Origin: Pseudopyrenochaeta lycopersici
Taxonomy: Eukaryota; Ascomycota; Dothideomycetes; Pleosporales; Pseudopyrenochaetaceae
Direction: 5' to 3'
Length of the DNA stretch: 64,000 nt
Assembly (NCBI GenBank): GCA_003313425.1
Contig: NHZP01000017.1
Coordinates: 930,001 to 994,000 of the forward strand
The first letter of the stretch is position 1; each line of letters starts with the position of its first letter. The translations under genes were made by a program, and so were the position numbers. A model generated the notes under the pieces. That model worked only from the letters and a program-made list of their open reading frames with translations, searched no databases and was not told the origin of the DNA. Shown here one piece after another: positions 56,104-64,000 of this stretch.

Positions 56104-57756
56104 ATGAAAGGATTTCTTCAAAAAGCTAAAGCTGAGCTTAAGGCCATCAGTCGGCGCGACAGTAATGCTGGTGGTCCAGGAGGCTTCCCTGGAACTGCTC
56201 AACAGCAGCACCAGCATCACCAAACGCCAGATCAGCATCATGGCTGCTCTGGTGCCGGGCATGGTCAGATTCAGACCATCAGCGAACCGACACCCTTGGA
56301 CATAATTCGCTATCGCTATCATCACGGAACTAATCTTGGCTCTATCTACGTCATTGAACGTTGGCTTCACTCTTCCCGCTTTCCTGATGGCGCTGAGGGC
56401 TCAAGTGAGCTAGCGGCTGTCAAGGCGTGGGTTGATAGAATTGGCATTGACGCCACTAAGCAGAAGTTTGAAGAGCACTGGGCACAAGCAGTGTCAGAAG
56501 AGGATATAGAATGGCTTGCCAGAAGTGCCAAGTGCACCACTATTCGCCTACCCATCGGCTATTTCGATCTCCCAGGCGAGGAGTTCACTAAAGGGACACC
56601 ATTCGAACCTTACGCTCATGTCTACAGCGGTGCATGGAATAGTATCCGTGTTCTCATTTCTCGGCTAAGAGCACATTCGATTGGAGTTCTGGTTGACCTT
56701 CATGCTCTTCCTGGAGGCGCGAACAACCAAGAGCATTCAGGAACAAATAGTGGACGTGCTGAGTTCTGGAGCAGCCCCTCGAATCGTGCATTGGGAGTTC
56801 GTTGTTGCCAATGGATTGCCGAGGACGCCAGAACAGGTTCAGACATTGCAGGTATCCAACTCGTCAATGAAGCAGAGTGGGAGGCAGAACGCATGTATGA
56901 GTGGTACGATGACTGCATAGCTGCCGTCTCTTCAATCGATCCTAGCATCCCTGTTATAATCTCTGACGGCTGGAACCTGGATAAAGCCATCGAATACTCG
57001 CTTCAAAAGAACTCAATACATGCGCCACCAACGAGTCCGGTGATTATTGACACGCACTACTACTGGGCTTTCACAGAAGATGATAAGAACAAGTCCCCCC
57101 AGCAAATTATCCAGGAGGTTGACACCAAACTAGTCCAACTCGATGGCAAAGAAGGCTCTATTGTGGATCGTGGCGCTGTCCAAGCCGTCGTTGGTGAATA
57201 CTCGTGTGTCCTGACAGAGGATTCATGGGCAAAGTCCGGCGACACGCCCAAAAGTGAACTCGTACATCAGTTCGGCGGGGCCCAGAGCCGTAGGTACCAG
57301 AAGCGCGCCGGGGGAAGTTTCTTTTGGACATACAAGATGGACTGGATGCCGGGGGGCGAATGGGGCTTCAAAGCGCAAGCAGACTTAGGAAATATTGTGC
57401 CACAGAAACATGCTACTGTGACTGCAGAAGAAAAGAGCAGGCTAGTCGAGAAAGCTAGGCTCGAGAGGGATGGACGCATGCGTGAGGCTATCAAGCAGCA
57501 TGTGGATTACTGGAATGGCGTCGATCCAAATGGTCATTACGAGCACGAAAAGTATGAACACGGCTGGAAAGTCGGGTTCCAAGATGCACTCGCATTTCTT
57601 GAAGGTCGAGCTACCCAAGGCGATAAGATTGGTATGTTGGAGATGTGGGTGCTAAGGAGAGTGAGAGAAAGTGGATATCGGGGTGGATTTACTTGGATGT
57701 TCGAACAAGGCCTTAGAAAGGGGATCCAAGACTTCTACGCGAGCGCTGAGATTTAA
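56104..57756 (+). CDS. GH5 glycosidase, exo-beta-1,3-glucanase-like, probably intracellular
   Basis: Single exon, 550 residues from the ATG at 56104. GH5 TIM barrel with the acid/base glutamate in QLVNEAEW (E256) and the nucleophile in VVGEYSC (E365); LHALPGG and HYYWAF line the active site. The closest type is glucan 1,3-beta-glucosidase (GH5_9-like). The barrel is preceded by a His/Gln-rich low-complexity stretch (about 32-55) and followed by a 100-residue helical tail with EHGWKVGFQDALAFLE. MKGFLQKAKAELKAI is a charged helix, not a signal peptide. An ATG at 56053 would add MVMRVFLVLLTLCSFPT, which looks like a signal peptide, so a secreted form is possible. I favour 56104 but the point is open. 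Confidence 0.8.
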   Translation: MKGFLQKAKAELKAISRRDSNAGGPGGFPGTAQQQHQHHQTPDQHHGCSGAGHGQIQTISEPTPLDIIRYRYHHGTNLGSIYVIERWLHSSRFPDGAEGSSELAAVKAWVDRIGIDATKQKFEEHWAQAVSEEDIEWLARSAKCTTIRLPIGYFDLPGEEFTKGTPFEPYAHVYSGAWNSIRVLISRLRAHSIGVLVDLHALPGGANNQEHSGTNSGRAEFWSSPSNRALGVRCCQWIAEDARTGSDIAGIQLVNEAEWEAERMYEWYDDCIAAVSSIDPSIPVIISDGWNLDKAIEYSLQKNSIHAPPTSPVIIDTHYYWAFTEDDKNKSPQQIIQEVDTKLVQLDGKEGSIVDRGAVQAVVGEYSCVLTEDSWAKSGDTPKSELVHQFGGAQSRRYQKRAGGSFFWTYKMDWMPGGEWGFKAQADLGNIVPQKHATVTAEEKSRLVEKARLERDGRMREAIKQHVDYWNGVDPNGHYEHEKYEHGWKVGFQDALAFLEGRATQGDKIGMLEMWVLRRVRESGYRGGFTWMFEQGLRKGIQDFYASAEI

Positions 57757-58772
57757 AGGAGTCGTTCATTTGAGCTGGTACCATCTTTTCTACACAGTCT
57801 TGCGATTCTGCAACGGCTCAATCGCATCTCGAGAGCAATGATTTCAACGCCTTAGACGGAGCCAGTGGGATGGCAAAGTCGCTGGTTGCTGTTCAAGCAG
57901 ACTAGGGCCTTGTTTGGTGGAGTAACATCGCTTTTTCTAGTCTCAGGATCCTGTGGGTATTGCACTTTACCGCTCAGCGACCCGTTGGTGGGCCCACCGA
58001 TCTAGATGACTATAAGAAGCTCATGGCTTGCATAAAACGCACAACAAGCCACTGCTATTGCGACATGATGCTATTAAAGGCGGTCGTGTCAGCTATACTG
58101 CTTCACAAAATCCTCATATCGATCTTAAACGCCGAAGCTAGTCACAGGGTATATACGGAAAATTCTTAGTTGCCCCTAAGATTTGAACGCACCTATGCAT
58201 GTACCAGATCTCAGTTAATCAAATTGATACCTTGCCTGGCCCGGGGTGTGGCAGCAAGTACCATATATAGTGAGAGCATTGCAACATCGTCCAAGGCAGA
58301 AGTCAAATGTAATTAATAGATGCGATGATTTACCAATCGGATACCTTCTTCCAGGAACACAGTATCAGTTATCACGTTGTACACTATGTCACTCCCGCGG
58401 GATCTACTTGATAGCTTCAATAGATGAGATGGCGTACAACCGAACGCGGTTACATCCGCGCATGCAACAGCAATACGGCTGGCCAGATTGCACTTCACAA
58501 ACTGTTCGACGCACATCGCTTTCACCACATGGCAGATACGCCAGGATGGGCCATCCACTGCCACCACTTCTCCCGGGAGGCGAGGGGACATCCGATGGAT
58601 GATGAGGTGAGCTTTGAGTGACAAGACCACAACCAATATTCATATCACTTTGCGAAACCTATGCGGCCATTCGTAGTCGGCGTCACTTAGACGACCTGTG
58701 CATTTTGAAGATGAGTTTAAGTTCCCCAGCTTGATAGCCATGCCTCGCATCGTCTGCTTTTGAGCCACCAGT
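57757..58772. other. intergenic, 1 kb
   Basis: No supported gene. I examined the stretch near 58170-58220 for a tRNA-like T-arm and rejected it. Confidence 0.45.
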
Positions 58773-59387
58773 ATGAACTCTCCTGAAGGCACGCTCCTTG
58801 ACAAGCGAGCACAAGTTCCCTCATCGGCCAACTTGAGTGTCTCACAAGGCGCTCTGTCAGAGTCCGGAGGCCGACTAGGGGCACAACGAAGAACACAGCC
58901 AAAGCATGCAAAACTCAAATGCCGGGTCGAGAAACGTTCAGCAATAGATCTTGACTATCCTCCGCCGACTCCACGGCACATCCGACTTTATCAACAGACA
59001 CAATCAACCCTAAAGCTAGGATCAATGACCGACTACTTCAATCAATGCCCTCCTCCGCCATCTTTCCACTCATCGGCAACTCTTCAGATTGGCCCCCGAT
59101 TACCACCGTGGGGCTCATATCAAAGCCTTGAAGCGCAACGGCGACAACGTGAAGATACTCGAGTGCGTGCTCAGGCTTGCATGGATCGCAGCCACATATG
59201 CGGTACTGCTTCACTGTATTGCGGATTACACGCAACACAAACTCTGGATAAGGACGGATACAGCAGGACTAAGATGAGGAGAGAGGTTGAGGAATACAGA
59301 GCGCAGGTACTGAGTGTGTATCCGGATATGGAGTTTGATGGCAAGGCTGGGAATGGTGGAAGAGAATGTTGTTGCACAGTCATGTAG
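58773..59387 (+). CDS. small protein with C-terminal CaaX box
   Basis: Open frame of 204 residues with no recognised domain. The end is notable: EVEEYRAQVLSVYPDMEF followed by a Gly-rich linker and ECCCTVM. CTVM is a CaaX farnesylation signal, and the two cysteines just before it are typical palmitoylation sites, so the protein is likely tethered to a membrane. The front (residues 1-80) is polar and basic with PPPTPRHIRLYQQ, and a PPPP stretch follows. The middle (about 100-165) is compositionally odd for a folded protein, so an intron there cannot be excluded, although no frame requires one. Membrane anchoring is predicted; the role is unknown. Confidence 0.55.
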   Translation: MNSPEGTLLDKRAQVPSSANLSVSQGALSESGGRLGAQRRTQPKHAKLKCRVEKRSAIDLDYPPPTPRHIRLYQQTQSTLKLGSMTDYFNQCPPPPSFHSSATLQIGPRLPPWGSYQSLEAQRRQREDTRVRAQACMDRSHICGTASLYCGLHATQTLDKDGYSRTKMRREVEEYRAQVLSVYPDMEFDGKAGNGGRECCCTVM

Positions 59388-60127
59388 CGAAATTTCTTCC
59401 GCAACGTTCAAGCACATAAGTGTAGCATTATTGAGGGCTATGCTTATTTATTTCATGCGATTCATAGCGTATTGCTGGTGAAGTGCTCGCCCTCACAAAA
59501 GAACAGAGATGTGGATGTAAAAAAGCTTAGAGCTCGATCTATCGCCTCAGGCTGAGGCTTGGGACAGCAAGGAAAAGAAGACTTTTCATGAACGCACGAT
59601 CATACGATGGACGAGAATGGGCAGGGAAATGAGCAGAAAATAAGAGAAGAGAAAGGCTTTGCATGCAGGTCGAACAGAGACGCATTAGATCTAGGTTTTG
59701 CTTCGCCAAAGAGGTTCATGGGCACACATATGCAAATTCGACAATGACTATTGAGCGAATATGTGACCTTGATAATGAATCCGTAGGTACGACCGGCTGC
59801 GCGAGATGAGTCCGAAAATTAGTGCGGAATTAAATCCGACCAAGCCATCCAAGCTTAAACGCACCTCGCGCGGCTGATAGCTGAGCCTGCTATACTCCAT
59901 ATGAATAGCTCATAGTATTCGAGGTGAAGTGTAAACCTCTATTGAATCCGGTCGTACGAGATGAATCCGAGCCGCCTATCCGTATCACCACGGCCATGGT
60001 ATTAGGCCAGCAGCCATGGCGCAGCAATCCTTGAAGCCCCCATCTTTCCCCAAGTACCACCATTCCCCGTTGCAGCATCATCAACCTGAGATCCATCCAC
60101 TGTCCATTAGGATCACAACATAGAAAT
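59388..60127. other. intergenic, 0.7 kb
   Basis: No supported gene; promoter of the Cys-rich membrane protein gene at the right end. Confidence 0.5.
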
Positions 60128-60988
60128 ATGAGCACAATCGAAGAAGGATTCGCGATCCGTCGCAACGGCACCTGCCTCCCAGGCCTCGAAGTCGACTGCG
60201 GCGCAACACGCGCCCCTTTCCGCGGCTGCTGTCCTACGGGCTATGCCTGCCCCTCCCAATACAATATCGCCTGCTGCACGCCAGGGAGGAACTGCACGGA
60301 GTCGCTTCTCGCAGCGCCACAGCCCAGGTGTTCCAATGCGACGTGGGACATGTTCGATAATGGAGGCTACTTTTGTTGCGAGCACGGGCTACCGGGATAT
60401 AACAGGTCGAACACAAATGGTTGCGCATCACCAGGCGCAAGATTGGCTTCAGGAGACCAAATATTGAGCACAGTGAGGGTGGGTGTCGGTATGTGATATA
60501 CAATCGCTATTTGGGGGTTCAAGTTGTGCTTACGAGAGATCACAGAAGCAACTGCAGTTGCATCCTCATCGTCAGCCTTTTCCACCGATTCAGCCTCAGT
60601 AGCGAGCCTATCCTCTTTATTCAACACCGTCTCCACTTCGGCCATTGTTTCAACAGAACCATCAAACATATCAGCGCCATCAGGGTCAGGCTCATCGACG
60701 CCCGTCGGAGCCATCGCAGGCGGTGTGGTGGGAGGCGTCGCTGGTATAGCTCTCTTTGCATTGCTCGCTTGGTTCTTGCTACGTCGGAAGAAGCAAAATG
60801 CTGAGGAGAACCCATATCTTTTGAGTCAAAGACATGAAGTCGACGCAACACCTACCAAGTACAGGATGGATGGAAGTCCGGCTGTGTATGAAGTAGATGG
60901 TGGGCCGGCAGCAGGTGGATATGCGACAGAGCTGCACTCACAACAGAAGCCGGTTGAACTACCTGCTGATCCGAAGCAAAGGGCATAG
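60128..60988 (+). CDS. Cys-rich single-pass membrane protein, sensor-like
   Basis: Two exons, 60128-60488 and 60546-60988, joined across a 57-bp intron, give 267 residues. Residues about 15-100 form a Cys-rich module (CLPG, DCG, GCCPTGYACPS, CCTPGRNC, YFCCEHGLPGY) with NxS/T sites. A Ser/Thr-rich stalk follows (about 120-170), then one transmembrane helix (GAIAGGVVGGVAGIALFALLAWFLL, about 180-204, key parts given) and a basic stop-transfer RRKK, and a short polar cytosolic tail. The shape resembles fungal cell-wall stress sensors (WSC/MID2-like), but the Cys module is not a WSC domain that I know. No N-terminal signal peptide is seen, so an upstream exon may be missing. Role inferred. Confidence 0.7.
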
Positions 60989-63056
60989 TGGGGTCCGCGC
61001 CAGCAAGCATATCCAGCGAATATTTTGTTTTCATATCCGCAGTATATAGCCCGAGAGCAGATTTTCTGGGTCACGACCAAGAGGCTTGGGTCATTTACTT
61101 TTTTCAATGGGCTCTGTTTACTGTCACACTTCGGCCCACACTGCATTACCGCAGAATTTACTTCACACATTCTGTGTACTTCAATTCTCTAAATCCAACG
61201 AGAGGATTGAGACGCCTCTGTTACGTCTTCCTATACATATATCTCATAAATGGCATCAAACGGCAGTCAAGTATGAATAGTACTACTGAGTTTATACCCG
61301 TAGGAAGGTTTCATGACTTCACAGCATGCATGCTACACCAGATAGCTCGAGTAGTAGCAAGAAACTTTTAGAATAACTACAAGAACGTAGAAGACAAATC
61401 AAGAAGACATGATTTGCAGGTGAAGGTGAATCTGAGAACTGAGAACAGATGAGTGAGAATGTTGATAAGTGCCAAGCCGAAGCACAATCCATGGCGAATT
61501 GAAGTAGATTGTGGTTATCACGATGAACGAACGTTTGCGTGAACCCTCCATTCTTTGCAATTATGCACCTATGTGTACGACGATCCTAATTTCGTCCAAA
61601 GGTTAAACCTCTATATGGTTTACGATTTTCAGCATTTCTGTTGGTGTGCTGTCTCGGAGACCATGTCAAAGGTGCGGCTGAATGCGCTGGCATGTAACTA
61701 ACAACGGAGAGCCCTTCGGCCTCGACGAGACAAGTAAGAGTGGTTGGGAAAAAGAAATCCCCAGGTGAAGATAAGAAATTGTATGAGAATGATTCTATGT
61801 ATGTTATGCTGCTTTAACGGGGCACGTAGACAAATGAGGGTTGTATGAACATATAGAACCAGACCGTAGCTGTGGAACAAAATTCCTCCTGGCCCTCATT
61901 ATAATTATATATATTCTGTGCCAGCCATTCCTGTCCTAATTTCAGATAGCCCCAGACACTTCCACCAAATCCATAGTATGGCAAAGGCTTCCATTGCCTT
62001 GACTCCTGTCCGCTCTTGCGCCTAAGTGAATTTATTGCTCTCCTGTCATAATCGCAGTAATTGACCCAGCTCATCTTCTCAAAGTATGCAATGCCCATAT
62101 TGCAGTGGAAAGTCGCGCTCTCTAATGTTGCCTCACTGCGTTGGCTTGTTTCTGTATGGCACGCTGTGACGCAACGCAGCAGCGAGAAATATGACCTCCA
62201 TTTTGAGGTGCTCTGGTCTTAGAACAAGATTAGTGTGTAGCGCATCGTCCGATTTTGGTACTTTCATTTGAGTGGAAGAAGTATTTAGTGAAGACTAAAC
62301 ATCAACAGTGATGTCCGTGGATACAGCTACAGCGCAATCATCATAGTTCTGCCTTTCTTTAGGTTTCAAAAGTCTCCCAAGTCGAACGCTGTATTGATGC
62401 AGTGGGATAAAGACCAGCGAATATGATCGCGGCCGCAATGTCACGCGGATTCTGGTACAATCAATGCTTTAACACGGCACGCTAGTATTCAATTTGAGGA
62501 AAAGAAAAGTAAATATGGAGCGCTGTATATATGTCTGTGTAAGATCTTGTATGGATTAGGAAGCTGGATGTAGGGGCGTGAAGAAGGTATAAACATACAT
62601 GTGCCTCTGTACTACCCTTTGCAGTATCAAGTTGAGGTACAAGATGACGTATTTGTGCTACCATCGTAACATCGAGTGTATGAATATTTGAGACCCAGTC
62701 TGGCTTCACTGATGATGTCGCCGAAGTCTTTCAGAGACATGTATCAAGGATAAAGTTACATTCGGCTGGTTGTGCAAGGAAGCCAGCAGCTGAACCAGGG
62801 AGTGACTTACCTTGCTCATCGCAAGTTCAAAGCATCTGGCAAAGGGTTGTTGTAAGGCAATTGCGCGGACAAGGCTCGACAAAAACATCACGGTTTGCCT
62901 TCACTTCCGCGCGCAAACTTCCGGCCCACAGCTGGCTTATTCCCTCATAATTAGTATTATTCTCTTATTGATTTTGACCACAAACTCTAAGCTTTGCATC
63001 TTTTCGTCTCCGCCCTTACTCGACTTGCTTAGCCCAACCCAGCACATACTGCAACC
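60989..63056. other. intergenic, 2.1 kb
   Basis: AT-rich, with only short open frames on both strands. I see no supported gene or clear repeat. Confidence 0.5.
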
Positions 63057-64000
63057 ATGTCAACGCACTTCCGCCCGCGCCCACCTCCAGCAATACCTAA
63101 AGGCCCTACACATCCTTCTCCGGCGCGTTCTACCGTCCGACGCGTTACACCTTCACCTACAAACAGCTTAAACGCATCATTTCAGCCAAATTTCGCCCTC
63201 CCAGATGCAGAAACAGAACCAAAAAACTATGGCGTTCCGCATAGCGGACTAGATACTGGCCATGAGCCCTCTGGAAAGTACTTTGCGTGTATAGAGAATG
63301 CTGAGAGCGGAGTATCTTCAGGGCAAGGTTTGGTACGCGGTGGCATGGCGTCCGGAAGGTCGTCGCCCGTGAAGGCGCGTGAGCGATCAACGTCACCGAA
63401 GAAGTGGCCATTTTCGATATCAACGATGACGGCCTCGCACCAAGGGAGCCAAGTGAAGGATCTCGACAAATTAGAGGAAAAGATTGATATTATCAAAGCT
63501 ATGGAAGAGATGAATGATGAAGACCAAAAGCGTCCCGACACCCCGACCCCCATACCCCGCTCGCAGCGACGAACCGCCTATGTGCCCCTCGGCGCCCCGG
63601 CTTCATTCTTCAGACGTGAGAAGAAAGGCAACTTGGAGCAACCCCACGCTCGCTCACGGCCCTCCAGTGAGATCTTCGGTACAACACGAGCCTATGGTGC
63701 AGAAACACCAGTACCACAAACCACGGCCTTCGTACTTCAATCGGAATCCCCCTCACCACAGCATCTATCATATCGTGTTCCGCAGTTCCCTATTCCACCT
63801 CAGGCTACGAACAAAACTGTACTGAGAAAACCAATTCCACTGTCTGGCCCCGGCAAACATGTCAGCGTCTCTGGGCAGAGCAATCTCTCCGGCGGTACTG
63901 TAGCCTCGAAACGCAGTATCTTCAGCACACCTGGCCGTGACGAGCTCGAGAGAAAGAAGGCCTTAGTCGAGCCAGATGAGGGCCCCTTCGCTCGCGCAAC
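63057..64000 (+). CDS. unknown Ser/Pro-rich protein, 3' end outside the window
   Basis: An ATG at 63057 opens a frame that stays open for 314 codons to the window edge. The start MSTHFRPRPPPAIPKGP is basic and proline-rich. Residues about 10-110 are disordered with many S-P and T-P sites (SGRSSPVKARERSTSPKK). A short helical piece follows (VKDLDKLEEKIDIIKAMEEM, about 136-155), probably a coiled coil. After that comes PRSQRRTAYVPLGAPASFFRREKKG, then more polar sequence ending near DELERKKALVEPDEGPF. I recognise no family. Such a long frame without a stop argues strongly for a real gene; regulation by phosphorylation is plausible. It continues past 64000. Confidence 0.75.
   Translation, partial: MSTHFRPRPPPAIPKGPTHPSPARSTVRRVTPSPTNSLNASFQPNFALPDAETEPKNYGVPHSGLDTGHEPSGKYFACIENAESGVSSGQGLVRGGMASGRSSPVKARERSTSPKKWPFSISTMTASHQGSQVKDLDKLEEKIDIIKAMEEMNDEDQKRPDTPTPIPRSQRRTAYVPLGAPASFFRREKKGNLEQPHARSRPSSEIFGTTRAYGAETPVPQTTAFVLQSESPSPQHLSYRVPQFPIPPQATNKTVLRKPIPLSGPGKHVSVSGQSNLSGGTVASKRSIFSTPGRDELERKKALVEPDEGPFARA

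Noticed and set aside
58165..58215. tRNA-like T-arm on the minus strand (gttcaaatc)
   Set aside because: The bases flanking the loop do not pair, and no matching A box, anticodon arm or acceptor stem was found.

Overview
This window looks like nuclear DNA from a filamentous ascomycete, most likely a Dothideomycete (the class is an inference). Genes are broken by short introns, mostly 43-95 bp, with GT..AG ends and CTRAY-type branch points. The gene set is typical of moulds: Zn2Cys6 regulators, Pal1, SLS1, a Whi5/Nrm1-type repressor, Mediator subunit 31, a fungal ferric reductase and a small Cys-rich metallothionein. I see no operons, rRNA, convincing tRNA or CRISPR.

Layout. 0-15 kb: a gene-poor start, a two-exon 10-cysteine secreted protein, a GT34-like Golgi glycosyltransferase, a Zn2Cys6 regulator, two related F-box-like genes, an unknown helical protein and a PLP-dependent serine racemase/dehydratase. 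15-24 kb: two gene-empty stretches (3.3 and 3.7 kb) around a four-exon ferric reductase. 24-29 kb: a 951-residue nuclear-looking protein of unknown role, then a non-coding stretch with a 16-bp tandem repeat. 29-37 kb: an accessory block holding a decayed MFS transporter, a decayed Zn2Cys6 regulator convergent with it, an intact monocarboxylate-type MFS transporter divergent from the regulator, and a heavily mutated Pogo/Fot1 transposase relic. 37-57 kb: a dense housekeeping block with SLS1, an NT-C2 protein, tRNA adenosine deaminase Tad1, a Rad51-like paralogue without a normal Walker A lysine, Pal1, MED31, a TBC RabGAP, a 25-residue metallothionein, a Whi5/Nrm1-like repressor and a GH5 glycosidase. 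57-64 kb: a small protein ending in a CaaX box, a Cys-rich single-pass membrane protein, and the start of an unknown gene that runs off the window.

Exon joins were worked out by hand from reading frame, splice signals and family conservation; no transcript data were available. The most notable observations are the two neighbouring decayed genes (in-frame stops, a lost splice donor, a homopolymer frameshift), the two internal microexons of 24 and 28 nt, the very short metallothionein gene, the Cys-rich secreted protein and the Pogo relic. I did not find a clearly new multi-gene system. The 29-36 kb block is the best candidate for an unusual locus, but it reads as a decaying transporter/regulator cluster.
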